In this document: positions 33,840 to 42,794 of the stretch, one piece after another
Numbering within the stretch: position 1 is the stretch's first letter
How the letters are laid out: the number at the start of each line of letters is the position of its first letter
Assembly: GCA_020248665.1 (NCBI GenBank)
Contig: JADCHE010000077.1
Coordinates: 1 to 64,000, forward strand
Direction of reading: 5' to 3'
Origin: Burkholderiales bacterium
GTDB lineage: Bacteria; Pseudomonadota; Gammaproteobacteria; Burkholderiales; Burkholderiaceae_E
Length of the DNA stretch: 64,000 nucleotides
The notes under the pieces: model-generated
What the model was told of the DNA's origin: nothing
Database searches by the model: none
What the model saw: the letters and a program-made list of their open reading frames with translations, nothing else
Translations under genes and position numbers: made by a program

Positions 33840-34480
33840 GTAGGGACGGGAATTGCGCCCCGCCCCCCGCACAGATCCGTACGAGCGGAACTACCGCTTG
33901 CGGCTCCTGCCTCGAGTCATGACGCGAAACGCTGGTTCGGGTACGGGTGAAGGACCCGCACCAGCGGGAGGTACCGAGCGACGATGCGACGGAACGTGGT
34001 CCATGACATCCGACGATGCTGACCACGCCGCCGCAGCGCATGCAGCCAAGCCCGACCCACCTCCTTTCGCTAGGTGCTCAGGCGATCGCTGTTGCCCGGG
34101 ACGGCGGGGTAAGCGAAGTAGCCTTGAACCACACGCCGCAGCCATTGGCCGGTCGCGCGGACCGGTTCGTGCATGCGGCGATCCGGTGCTCGAGGACGCC
34201 CATCATCCAGTCGTGCTCGACGGTGTCGAAGAACGCCTTGATGTCTGCATCGAGCACCCAGTTCACCCGCTTCCAGTGGAGCGCCATCCACAGGGCATCC
34301 AGCGCATTGTGCGGGTTGCGCCCGGGGCGGAATCCATACGAGGAGCCGAGGAAGTCCGCTTCGTAGATCGGCGTGAGCGCCGTCACCACGGCGTGCTGGA
34401 CGATCTTGTCTTCCAGCGCCGCGATGCCAAGAGCACGAAGCTTGCCGTCCGCCTTGGGGATGTGCACCCTGCGAGAGGGC
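33840..34480 (-). mobile_element. Decayed group II intron with fragmentary reverse transcriptase
   Basis: On the minus strand from about 34477, the sequence encodes RT blocks (HIPKADGKLRALGI, EDKIVQHAVVTAL, YGFRPGRNPHNALDAL, WVLDADIKAFFDTVEHDW). It then jumps frame to WLRRVVQGYFAYPAVPGNS and again to ARYLPLVRVLHPYPNQRF, the normal C-terminal blocks. The YxDD region is deleted. Domain V- and VI-like RNA follows and ends ...CCCTAC at 33840. No 5' intron end is identifiable. Non-functional for mobility. Confidence 0.75.
33874..33906 (-). ncRNA. Group II intron domain V remnant
   Basis: The 33-nt minus-strand sequence begins GAGCCG and ends CGGATC, flanking an inner GCGG/CCGC stem, as in group II domain V. 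The usual 3' partner is CGGTTC; the A replaces the U that pairs in the catalytic triad, and the terminal loop is not GNRA. It is therefore probably inactive. Confidence 0.6.
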
Positions 34481-34675
34481 AACGCCCGAAGTCGTATTCG
34501 CGGGTGGACTCTCCAACGCCTTCGCCACGCGCCGCCAGCTGCCCTTGAGCAGGACGCGGGCGACATCACCGCGGGGATGCGTAACGCTTCGCAACACCTG
34601 TTACCCCGAAGCGCTTGGCCGCGGCCGGTAGCGATCGGACTATCGGTCACGGTCCAAACCCTCTCGAAGCCATCG

Positions 34676-35707
34676 ATGAATCGTCTGCTGCTGCCGCTGT
34701 TCGTAGCCTCGGCCGTGTTGATCGCCGCTTGCGGCGCAGGCAGTTCCGAGCCGACGCCCACGCCGACACCGACGCCCACGCCACCGCCGGCTTCATCCCC
34801 CTACCCGGCCGGCTTGACCGACCAGCAGATCACCGTCAATGGTGTTGTCCGTCGGTACCGTGTGCACGTCCCGGCTGCACTGACCGGTGCGCCAAAGGCC
34901 GTGGTTCTCGTACTGCACGGCGGCGGCGGCGAAGGCCTGAACGTGGCCAACACCGGCCAGCATCCGCTCTCTGTGTTCCGCAGCGTCGCTGACCGCGAGG
35001 GCTTTGTCGTGGTCTACCCCGGCGGCCTGCCCGCCAAGGACATCGACGGCAATCCAGGCTGGGTCGACTGCCGCGCTGACAACACGGTGTCCAGCGGTGC
35101 CGACGACGTGGGCTTTCTCGCGGCGCTGATCGAGCGCGTAAGCACCGAGTACGGGCTGACCACCTCGCGCATGTTCATGGCCGGCGGCTCCAACGGTGCG
35201 CAGATGACGCACGCGTTCGCATTCAACCGCGCCGATCTGGTGGCGGCGGTGGCCACCGGTGCCGGCAGCCTGCCGCAGACGCCGCTGCCGGGCGGCTGCA
35301 CCACCGGCCCGAGCCGGCCGTTACCCATCCTGATCCTGCACGGTAGCGCCGATATCCAGATGCCCTGGGGCGGTGGCTGCGTGGCCAACCTCGGCGGAGC
35401 CTGCAACCGTGGCCGCGTGATCTCGGCCGAGGCCACGCGCGACCGCTGGCTGCAGATCAACGGACTGACCGGCGGGACACCCACCCGGTCGGTGGTCGAT
35501 GGCAACGCGAACGACGGTGGCCCGGCCAACCGCTTCGACTACGCCGGAGCGGTCCCGGTCCAGTGGTGGCGGCTGGATGGCGCCGGCCACACGGCCCCGA
35601 GTCAGACGGTGCTGGTCAGCCCCAACCCGGCCACCGGGATCCAGAATCGCGACATCGAGTTCGCGGAAGCGGTCTGGGCTTTCTTCAAGGCGCGGCTGCC
35701 GGACTGA
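34676..35707 (+). CDS. Lipoprotein esterase of the PHB-depolymerase/feruloyl esterase family
   Basis: 343 residues. Lipobox IAAC near residue 20, then a TPTPTPTPTPPP linker, then an alpha/beta-hydrolase. Oxyanion motif LHGGGGEG, nucleophile elbow GGSNGAQM, Asp in LHGSADIQMPW and His in GAGHTAP complete the triad. COG3509-type esterases cleave polyhydroxybutyrate oligomers or hydroxycinnamate esters; the substrate here is unknown. Codon use is less GC-extreme than neighbours and it lies in the accessory patch, both consistent with acquisition. No strong ribosome binding site. Confidence 0.85.
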   Translation: MNRLLLPLFVASAVLIAACGAGSSEPTPTPTPTPTPPPASSPYPAGLTDQQITVNGVVRRYRVHVPAALTGAPKAVVLVLHGGGGEGLNVANTGQHPLSVFRSVADREGFVVVYPGGLPAKDIDGNPGWVDCRADNTVSSGADDVGFLAALIERVSTEYGLTTSRMFMAGGSNGAQMTHAFAFNRADLVAAVATGAGSLPQTPLPGGCTTGPSRPLPILILHGSADIQMPWGGGCVANLGGACNRGRVISAEATRDRWLQINGLTGGTPTRSVVDGNANDGGPANRFDYAGAVPVQWWRLDGAGHTAPSQTVLVSPNPATGIQNRDIEFAEAVWAFFKARLPD

Positions 35708-36246
35708 TCTGCGGCAGCATCTCGGCCTTGCTGCCGACGTTGCGCAGATGTCTGATCCGTTGCCACGGCGGACCGGATTGCGGGCTGCTCAACCGCCTCG
35801 TCGACCATGCGCTGCACCCGAGCCGACCACGCCTACGGCCAGGGCTGCGCGAGTTGGGCGACTGCGCTCGCCGCCGCTGCACCGTCTGCTCGCACCCGTG
35901 GCCGCTTATGCGTTGAACCAGGCAGCAGGCTACGTCGGCATGACGCTCGTCTCGTGCTTCGCGAGGCGACGCCGGCAGGCGTGGCCACCGGGGCAGCGCT
36001 TGCACGCTTCCACCGCGTGTTTGGGGAGTACGCCCGGCCGCCTGAAGCCTGCAGCGACTGTGGCGGCGCCATGGCCGAATGTGGCCGCGCTGATCGAAAC
36101 GGGCGAGCAGATCACGATCGGCGCGATCTACCCGATCGGGTGCGCGACCACCGCGAGTGAAGCCGACCATGTGCTGGTGATGCTGCGGCGACGTGAGGGC
36201 GAGACTCTGACCCAGATGCTCGATCGGCTCGACGCCGGCATCGCCG
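35708..36246 (+). other. Gene-poor stretch with a short coding scrap
   Basis: No complete gene seen. An open frame near its end (about 36112-36246) contains ADHVLVMLRRREGETLTQML, a pattern seen in small plasmid or accessory proteins, and runs directly into the PhzF remnant. Base composition is less GC-rich than neighbours. I read it as recombination debris. Confidence 0.4.
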
Positions 36247-36748
36247 GAGGGATGGGCCGATTCGCCTTCGACGCGCCGCCCACCCGGGTGCGGCCGATGC
36301 AGGCGGCGGTTCGCGATGCGATCGTCGCCGCGCCGTCGATCCCGCCCGATTCGATCGCCCGCGCGGCCGAACTCGACAACGGGCCGGTGTGGCAGGCCTT
36401 CTGGCTCGCGTCGGCCGTCGACGTCCTCGCCCTCGATGCGTCGCTCGTGCGCTGGCCGGCGTTCCGGGCGATCGGTGTGGTCGGTCCGCAGCCGACCGGC
36501 TCGGACACCGACCGGGAGGTCCGGATGCTCGCACGCTCGAGCGCGATGAGCGAGGACCCGATCACCGGTTCGCTGAACGCGGCGATCGCGCGCTGGCGCC
36601 ACGCGCAGGACCGACTGCATGGCGCCGCGCGGGTCGCGCAGGGCACGGCGACGGGTGTACGGGGAGGGTGAGCGTGGTGCCGGACGGCGAGGCCGTCCGG
36701 ATCGGCGGCCAGGTGCACGTGATGGTCGCCGGAACGCTCTCGCTCTGA
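36247..36748 (+). pseudogene. 3' half of a PhzF-family isomerase, frameshifted
   Basis: Covers the second half of a PhzF-like protein: FAFDAPPTRVRP, DNGPVWQAFWLASAVDVLAL, and REVRMLARSSAMSEDPITGS. At about 36655-36665 the frame ends (VRGG*), but the neighbouring frame continues RVSVVPDGEAVRIGGQVHV to the natural end at 36748. The N-terminal half with the catalytic Glu is missing. A broken remnant. Confidence 0.6.
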
Positions 36749-36766
36749 CGGGCGGGCCGGCGCGCG

Positions 36767-38404
36767 TCACCGCATCGGAATGCGGTAGGGCCCGATGACC
36801 GAGTTGAACAGCATGTCGCCGTTCTCGAGGAACTGCAGGATCGCGTAGGCGCCGTTGCCCTTGTTGTTCTGCCCGAAGATCGTCCGCGACACGGTGCGGC
36901 CGGTGTCCCAGTCCAGGCCGGTCACCTCCCAGCCGTCTGCCTTGCTGTAGCCGTTGACGAACACCGCGTTGGCGCCCGAGCTCACCAGAGGCACCATGCT
37001 GACCGACACCACGTCGCCGCGCGTCCACGCAGAGTAGAAGCGGTTCTCCTTGTCGTTCCAGACGATCTTCTCGACACCACGCGGCGGGGTGTGGACCGGG
37101 CCCACGGTCATCACGTCGATGATGCGGTCAGGGTGGCCTTCCTCGATCAGGTTGTTGACCACGAACGCGCCGTAGCCCGACACGATGATGGTCTGTTCGG
37201 ACTGCAGCCAGGGACGCTGTTCGGAGATGCCGGCGGTGACCGGCTTCTGGTCGGCGATGCGGGGCGACAGCGCCCCGGGGACCTGACGCGCATCGCCGGG
37301 GATCTCGTCGCGCCAGAAGGCCACCAGCTTCATGCGGTTCGACCCGTCGGTGATCAGCACGAGCCGGTCCTCGTTGTCGCCGAAGCCCATGAGCGTCGGC
37401 GTCGAGCCGGTGCCGGTGCCGGCCTTGATGGCCGGCGGCCAGTCGCCGCCGTCGTACTGGGCGGTCCAGGCGCCGTCCTTGGGATCGTCGGACAGCCTCC
37501 CGTTCTTCCACACCAGCTTGCGCATCACGCCCGGCAGCCTCGGCTTCTTCGAGCCGGTCGCGACGTAGATGCCGCCCGCGGGGTCGACCGCCAGCGAGTT
37601 GGTGGCCATCTGGTTGTCGTCGTCGAACGCGCGGAACTGGCCGTTCTTCAGCCCTGCGTCGATGACGGCGACGCCGTTGAGCGCGCCGATGACCACGTGG
37701 CCGTCGTAGGTCATGTTCATGCCCACGAGGCCCACCTTCGGCGCCTCTCCGAACACGCTGGTCGGCGGAATGATGGTCGCCGTGTCGAAACGCGCCTTCA
37801 CCTCCAGCCCTTTCGACGGATCCCGGCGGTCGACCAGCCCGATCGCCGAGACGATGGTGCCCGCATTGGCGTACACGTAGTCCTGGTTGCTCACCAGCGC
37901 GTAGATGCCAGCCGGCAGCACGCTGCCCGGGGCCGGCCCGAGGATCCGCTTCAGATGCGCCTCGGAGGCCGACATGTCGGCATACCGGAACTTGGCGATC
38001 CGCTGCAGCGCATCTTGCGATCGCCGCGTCGCCCCGGGCAGGTCGATGTCGGCGACCCGTGACCAGCGCCCGCCGCGCGCGTCGATCAGCGCCACGCGGT
38101 CGGTCGAGACGGACCAGAAGTAGCCTGGCTGCGCCGAAGCGTAGGTGGCGTTGTTGACGGGACCGCCCCAGACCGGGGTGAGGGTATCGAGATCGACCTT
38201 CCGTTCGCGGAGCGGGATCTTGTAGGGAATGCTGTTCTGCTTGGCGGGGTTGATGTGCGTGACACCGTAGATGTCCGCGGACAGGTAGGGGTTGCGCTCG
38301 GGGCGCGTCTGCGCCGCCGCGCCCTGCAGGAACACCGCGAGCCCCAGCAACGACATCGCCGCCGCACGTCCTGCCGACCCGCCGATACGCTTCGTCACCG
38401 CCAT
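36767..38404 (-). CDS. Large secreted protein of unknown function
   Basis: 545 residues, signal peptide about 1-31 (ending GAAAQ). The mature protein begins RPERNPYLSADIYGVTHINP. It has repeating short beta-strand blocks with Asp/Gly turns (YDGHVVIGALNGVAVID, GGIYVATGS, RLVLITDG), which suggests a beta-propeller. AGGAGAG before the ATG supports the start. Convergent with the PhzF remnant. I do not recognise a named family or catalytic residues. Periplasmic or extracellular binding or lactonase-like roles are possible. Confidence 0.75.
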   Translation of the reverse strand: MAVTKRIGGSAGRAAAMSLLGLAVFLQGAAAQTRPERNPYLSADIYGVTHINPAKQNSIPYKIPLRERKVDLDTLTPVWGGPVNNATYASAQPGYFWSVSTDRVALIDARGGRWSRVADIDLPGATRRSQDALQRIAKFRYADMSASEAHLKRILGPAPGSVLPAGIYALVSNQDYVYANAGTIVSAIGLVDRRDPSKGLEVKARFDTATIIPPTSVFGEAPKVGLVGMNMTYDGHVVIGALNGVAVIDAGLKNGQFRAFDDDNQMATNSLAVDPAGGIYVATGSKKPRLPGVMRKLVWKNGRLSDDPKDGAWTAQYDGGDWPPAIKAGTGTGSTPTLMGFGDNEDRLVLITDGSNRMKLVAFWRDEIPGDARQVPGALSPRIADQKPVTAGISEQRPWLQSEQTIIVSGYGAFVVNNLIEEGHPDRIIDVMTVGPVHTPPRGVEKIVWNDKENRFYSAWTRGDVVSVSMVPLVSSGANAVFVNGYSKADGWEVTGLDWDTGRTVSRTIFGQNNKGNGAYAILQFLENGDMLFNSVIGPYRIPMR

Positions 38405-38475
38405 CCCACTCTCCTGAAGTCCGGCTCATGCTCGTCGCAACGCGCCCACACTCTAGCCGAGGCGCGCTTCGATCG

Positions 38476-38567
38476 GGCGATCGGACGTTCAGCCCCGTCG
38501 AGTCGGCTCGAGACGGGCGCCGGGACCAGGCTGGCAGCGGGCGACCGTGCCGTGGAGTGTCTCGATG
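38476..38567. repeat. 92-bp dispersed repeat, copy B
   Basis: Ungapped match to 30974-31065, same orientation, nine mismatches. With copy A it brackets a 7.5-kb segment holding most of the mobile debris in the window. The copy lies 71 bp upstream of the secreted-protein start codon, in a gap with no gene. Confidence 0.75.
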
Positions 38568-38763
38568 TTCAGGCGTGCCCCGCCTCGCCCAGGTGTGCCT
38601 GCGTCGCCGCGCCCGTCCCGCCGTGTCTTCGCTCCTCGAGCTGTGAACGTGTCCACCTCGTTCTAAGTGGACACGAATGCGTTGATGACCTCGAGCCGGC
38701 GGGATTGGAGCAAGAACTCCTGACGCGTATCGGTCGCCGCCCGTGGGGAGGCCCGCGGCTCGC
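38568..38763. other. Intergenic stretch with an 8-bp hairpin
   Basis: Completes the 359-bp gap 38405-38763. GTGTCCAC at 38649-38656 pairs with GTGGACAC at 38667-38674 around ten bases that include TTCTAA, reminiscent of an insertion-sequence terminus or a terminator. No gene supported. Confidence 0.45.
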
Positions 38764-39264
38764 CTACCAGTGCGGCCGGTCCGCCCCGACCCGCACCGGC
38801 CGGATCTCGTCGATCGACACCTTCGCGAGCGCCTCGCCGAACTCCGGCGGGATCGGCAGCGAGCGCAGCCGGTCGCCGACCTTCGCGACCCACGCGCGGA
38901 CCTCCCAGCCCTCGACCAGCAGCTGCGCGCCGCGCATCAGCCGGTAGTCGATCCGGAAGCGCTTCGGCCCGAACTTCTCGATCCGCGCCTCGGCGAGCAG
39001 CCGGTCGCCGTCGGTCGAGGCGACCAGGAACTTCGCGTGCGCCTCGAGGATCGGCGTGCCGACGACGCCGTAGCGCTCGGTGAGCAGCGCCTGCGACAGC
39101 CCTGCGCTGCGCAGCCAGTTCTGGAACGCGGTGTCGAACCAGTAGAAGTAGTGCGGGTAGAACACGATCCGTGCGGGATCGCAGTCGCCCCACTCGACGG
39201 TGAAGGCGGTGGTGAAGGACAGCGGCTCGTTCATCGGGACGGTCATCTTTCGCGCGGCCGTCAT
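38764..39264 (-). CDS. 4-hydroxybenzoyl-CoA-thioesterase-type hotdog protein
   Basis: 166 residues. The hotdog fold begins FTVEWGDCDPARIVFYPHYFYWFDTAF, the 4HBT active-site segment with the catalytic Asp (WGDCDPA) and the YPHYFYWFD helix. Hydrolyses an acyl-CoA; substrate unknown. The ATG at 39264 overlaps the stop of the enolase-superfamily gene (ATGA), so the two are translationally coupled and may act in one catabolic route, possibly for an aromatic acid. Confidence 0.85.
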   Translation of the reverse strand: MTAARKMTVPMNEPLSFTTAFTVEWGDCDPARIVFYPHYFYWFDTAFQNWLRSAGLSQALLTERYGVVGTPILEAHAKFLVASTDGDRLLAEARIEKFGPKRFRIDYRLMRGAQLLVEGWEVRAWVAKVGDRLRSLPIPPEFGEALAKVSIDEIRPVRVGADRPHW

Positions 39265-40361
39265 GCCGCGTAGCGGCGCACCGCGTCCTCGTCCCAGACG
39301 AGGCCGGTGCCGGGGACGTCGGGCGCGGCGACGTGGCCGCCGCGCGGCGCGATCGGATCGGCGAGCACCGGTGCGGCCCAGTCGACGTACTCGAGCCAGT
39401 GCGCGGTCGGCGTCACCGCGAGCAGGTGGGCACTGACCTCGGGGAAGAGGTGCGAGGACATCTCCAGGCCCGCGGCCTGCGCGAGCGCGGCCGCGCGCAT
39501 CCAGCCGGTCACGCCGCCGATGCGCTCGGCGTCGGGCATCACGTAGTCGCAGCAGCCGGCCGCGAGCGCCTGCGCCATCTGCTCGGGGCCCATGAAGTTC
39601 TCGCCGATCTGCACCGGCGTGCGCAGCTCGCGCGCGATCCGCGCCGTGCCGGCGAAGTCGTCGGCCCGCACCGGCTCCTCGATCCACGCCATGCCGCCCT
39701 CGTCGTCGATCATGCGGCCGCGCAGGATCGCGTCGTTGACGGTGAGCGACTGGTTGAAGTCGCACATCAGCGTCGCGTCGGGCCCGATCGCGCGGCGCAC
39801 GACGCGCACCGCCTCCAGGTCGGCGCGCGCGTCGGGGCGCCCGAGCCTGAGCTTCACCGCGCCGAAGCCCTCGGCGAGCAGCGCCTCGGCCTCGCGCGCG
39901 AGCTCGGCGGGCGGCATCAGCCCCAGGCCGTTCGAGTTGTACGCGCGGATCGGGCGCGGCGTGCCGCCGAGCAGCCGCGCGAGCGGCAGGCCGCGGTGGA
40001 TCGCGAGCGCGTCCCACGCCGCCATGTCGATGCCGGCCATCGCCATCAGCACGACGTTGTGCACGCCGAGCAGCGCGTAGCGGGCGCGCAGCGTGCGCTC
40101 GACGTCGAACGGCGCGAGCGGCAGGCCGACCACCATCGCCGCCATCGCGTCGACGAAGGCGACCATCGGCTCGAGGTTGTGCGGCCCGATCGCGAACAGG
40201 TACGACCGGCCCACCGTGCCGTCGTCGGCCTCGAGGTCGATCAGCACCAGCGCCGCGCGCTCTACGGCGCCGCTGCCGGTGCGCAGCGGCCGGCGCATCG
40301 GCGCGAGCACGGGCCGCGCGCGGATCGCGCGGATCGCGGGGACGGCGGCGGGGGCGGACAT
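39261..40361 (-). CDS. Mandelate racemase/muconate lactonizing enzyme family protein
   Basis: 366 residues. N-terminal capping domain then a TIM barrel with enolase-superfamily ligands: Asp in CDFNQSL, Glu in WIEEPV and Glu in QIGENFMG. Candidate bases are Lys in AVKLRLG, Asp in VMPDAERIGG and His in SSHLFPEV. The Lys plus His/Asp arrangement is that of the mandelate racemase subgroup. GAGGAG precedes the ATG. First gene of the pair with the thioesterase. Substrate not deducible. Confidence 0.9.
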   Translation of the reverse strand: MSAPAAVPAIRAIRARPVLAPMRRPLRTGSGAVERAALVLIDLEADDGTVGRSYLFAIGPHNLEPMVAFVDAMAAMVVGLPLAPFDVERTLRARYALLGVHNVVLMAMAGIDMAAWDALAIHRGLPLARLLGGTPRPIRAYNSNGLGLMPPAELAREAEALLAEGFGAVKLRLGRPDARADLEAVRVVRRAIGPDATLMCDFNQSLTVNDAILRGRMIDDEGGMAWIEEPVRADDFAGTARIARELRTPVQIGENFMGPEQMAQALAAGCCDYVMPDAERIGGVTGWMRAAALAQAAGLEMSSHLFPEVSAHLLAVTPTAHWLEYVDWAAPVLADPIAPRGGHVAAPDVPGTGLVWDEDAVRRYAA

Positions 40362-40491
40362 CGTCGGGGGCTCCTCGGTCGGGCGCCGCATTCTCCCCCG
40401 CGGCCCCGCCCTGGGCAAACCGGCCCGGGCTCGCCGGGTGAGCCAGCGCGGACCGATGATCGGACGCCGTGCCCGCCGAAGGAGTCGCGCG

Positions 40492-41208
40492 ATGTCCCCC
40501 TGGTCCAACCGGTCCGTTCCCCCCGAGCTGACCGACTGCCTGCTGCACGGTCCCGAGTCCGGCGCCGAGCTCTTCATCGTGGAAGGCCGCTCGGCGGCCG
40601 ACGCCGTCCGCGCGGTGCGCGATCCGCTGCGCCAGGCGGTGCTGCCGCTGCAGGGCAAGCCGCTGAACGGCGCGCGCGCCACCGCCGCGCGGGTCGCGGC
40701 CGATCCGTTCCTCGGCGCGCTCGCCGCGGCGCTCGGCACCGGCTGGGGCGAGGCGTGCTCGCTCGACGGCCTGCGCTACGAGCGGGTGCTGCTGCTGCAC
40801 GACCCGGACGCCGACGGCATCCACATCGGCGCGCTGCTGCTGATGCACGTCGCGCGCTGGCTCGCGCCGCTCCTCGAGGCCGGCCGCGTCGAGCGCGTGC
40901 ATGCGCCGATCGGCGAGGTGCGCGGTGGTCCGGGCACTGCCCGGACGGGCGAGCCGCCGGCGCTCGCGTTCGGCGATGCGCACTTCCGCGCGCTGTGCGA
41001 GCGGGCCCGCACGCGGCACGGCGGCGCGTTCGTCGCGGTGCGCCATCGCGGGCTCGGCGCGATCTCGCCCGCGGCGCTGCGCGCGACCTGCGTCGACCCG
41101 GCCACGCGCCTCACCACGGTGCTCGACGACACCGACGCACGGCTCGCGGCCGCGGCGTTCGGCACGCCGCGGCGCGCGACGCCGGCGGTCGCCGGGTGCA
41201 GCGGATGA
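40492..41208 (+). CDS. Stand-alone TOPRIM protein related to GyrB/ParE
   Basis: 238 residues. Nearly the whole protein matches the TOPRIM region of type IIA topoisomerase B subunits: ELTDCLLHGPESGAELFIVE (with the catalytic Glu), LPLQGKPLNGARA, and the metal motif LLHDPDADGIHIGALLLM. The GHKL ATPase and transducer domains are absent, so it cannot act as a normal topoisomerase subunit. AAGGAG eight bases before the ATG argues for a real, translated gene rather than a scrap. It may modulate gyrase or topoisomerase IV, or act as a nuclease, which is inference. Confidence 0.82.
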   Translation: MSPWSNRSVPPELTDCLLHGPESGAELFIVEGRSAADAVRAVRDPLRQAVLPLQGKPLNGARATAARVAADPFLGALAAALGTGWGEACSLDGLRYERVLLLHDPDADGIHIGALLLMHVARWLAPLLEAGRVERVHAPIGEVRGGPGTARTGEPPALAFGDAHFRALCERARTRHGGAFVAVRHRGLGAISPAALRATCVDPATRLTTVLDDTDARLAAAAFGTPRRATPAVAGCSG

Positions 41209-41327
41209 GCACGGTCGCCTCGCCCGCGCCCGCGTCGCCGACCTGCGCGGTAGGCCGCACGGCCGAGGGGTGCGGGCGGCGTGCGGCGTATGCTGCGGGT
41301 CCCGCACCGCTTCGCCCCGCATCGCCG

Positions 41328-41813
41328 ATGTCCGCCGCCGAACATTCCGATCCCGTCCACGAGCCGCGCCTGTGGCGCGACGACGGCTGGACCGCCCGCG
41401 TGATCAAGAACGAGGACGACGACGGCTGGGCCGTCGAGATGGTCAAGGACGGCGAGTCCGAGCCCGCGCTCGTCGGCCCGTGGACGATGGGCCGCGACAA
41501 GAAGAACCCCAAGCCGCTCGACACGGCGGCGTTCAACACGCTCGTCAAGACCGCCTCCGAGGTGCTGCGCCGCCACGAGCAGCAGCGCCACGCGCAGCTG
41601 CACCGGGAGGTCGAGGTCGACGGCCCCGAGGGCCGCGTCACCGTCACGCTCGACGTCGTGTCCGACGACGACGACCCCTACGCGACGCTCGCCGCGCGCG
41701 ACGCGTCCGGTGCAGCCCTCGCCTCGCAGCGCGTGTCGGCCGGCTTCCGGCTGTCCGCGGCGAGCGCCGCGCGCTGGGTCGACGCGGGCTTCCCGCGGCC
41801 TCGCGAGGACTGA
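41328..41813 (+). CDS. Conserved hypothetical protein
   Basis: 161 residues, soluble, acidic. It starts with a short variable tail, then WRDDGWTARVIKNEDDDGWAVEM, GPWTMGRDKKNPKPLDTAAF and a helical stretch. No recognised domain. Same strand as the TOPRIM gene with a 119-bp gap; the preceding gap shows no gene. Start chosen at the first ATG before the conserved part. Confidence 0.65.
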   Translation: MSAAEHSDPVHEPRLWRDDGWTARVIKNEDDDGWAVEMVKDGESEPALVGPWTMGRDKKNPKPLDTAAFNTLVKTASEVLRRHEQQRHAQLHREVEVDGPEGRVTVTLDVVSDDDDPYATLAARDASGAALASQRVSAGFRLSAASAARWVDAGFPRPRED

Positions 41814-41906
41814 CGCAGGGTGTCGCCGGGCGCCGCCCGGCGCCGCGTCCGCGAACGGAACCGTCCGGCTTGCCCCCGGACGGTCCCCGTGCGAGCCTGC
41901 GCCGCG

Positions 41907-42794
41907 ATGCCCGACCGCTCGATCCCGCCGCGCGCCCTTGCCCTGCTCGTGCTGCTGACGCTCGTCTGGGGCACCAACTGGCCGCTGTTCGCGCTCGCCG
42001 TGCGCGAGATGTCGGTCTGGACCTTCCGCGCGATCGCGGTCACGGTCGCGGGCCTGGTGCTGCTCGGCATCGCGCGGGCGCGCGGCCAGTCGCTCGCGGT
42101 GCCGCGGCGTCACTGGCGCACGGTCGCTGCGGCGACGATCGCCTACCTCTTCGTCTGGAACATCGCCAGCACCTATGCGGCGATCCTGCTCCCGTCCGGG
42201 CAGGCCGCGGTGCTCGGCTTCACGATGCCGCTGTGGTCCGCGCTGATCTCGTGGGCGGTGCTCGGCGAGCGGCTCACCGGTCGCCTGGTGCTCGCGGTCG
42301 CGCTCGGCGGCGCGGCGGTCGTGCTGCTGATGGTGCCGAGCTTCGCCGCCTACGCCGACGCGCCGCTCGGCCTCGCCTGCGGGCTGGTGTCGGGGATCGG
42401 CTGGGCGATCGGCACGCTGATCATCAAGCGCGGCGGCGTCGACGTGCCGGTCACCGTGCTGACCGGCTGGCAGCTGCTCGGCGTCGCGGTGCCGATCACG
42501 ATCGGCGCGCTCGCGCTCGGCGACCATCGCTGGTTCGTGCCGTCGTGGCAGACCGTCGCGGTGATCGCATGGATCTCGCTGGTGCCGATGAGCATCGGCA
42601 ACGTCGCATGGTTCGCGATCGTCGGGCTGCTGCCGGCGAGCGTGGCGGGGCTGTCGTCGATCATGGTGCCGGTGGTCGCGATGCTCTCGGGTGCGCTGGT
42701 GCTCGGCGAGCCGCTCGGCCTGCCGCAGTGGCTCGCGATCGCCTGCACGGTGGCGGCGCTGTCGCTCGCGCTGCTCAGGCCGTCGCCTCGCTGA
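41907..42794 (+). CDS. EamA/DMT family transporter
   Basis: 295 residues with ten predicted membrane segments in two EamA repeats. It starts LLVLLTLVWGTNWPLFALAV and has the typical end-of-repeat stretch LPSGQAAVLGFTMPLWSAL. Inner-membrane exporter of metabolites or amino acids; substrate unknown. The ATG at 41907 is preferred to a GTG at 41820. It overlaps the convergent phosphoesterase gene by 20 bp. Confidence 0.87.
   Translation: MPDRSIPPRALALLVLLTLVWGTNWPLFALAVREMSVWTFRAIAVTVAGLVLLGIARARGQSLAVPRRHWRTVAAATIAYLFVWNIASTYAAILLPSGQAAVLGFTMPLWSALISWAVLGERLTGRLVLAVALGGAAVVLLMVPSFAAYADAPLGLACGLVSGIGWAIGTLIIKRGGVDVPVTVLTGWQLLGVAVPITIGALALGDHRWFVPSWQTVAVIAWISLVPMSIGNVAWFAIVGLLPASVAGLSSIMVPVVAMLSGALVLGEPLGLPQWLAIACTVAALSLALLRPSPR

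Noticed and set aside
38649-38674. Complete insertion sequence ending at the GTGTCCAC hairpin
   Set aside because: No transposase frame is adjacent and no second matching terminus was found.
30912-38763. Prophage or integrative element
   Set aside because: No integrase, tRNA target, structural or conjugation genes were seen, only scraps of an insertion sequence and an intron among ordinary genes.
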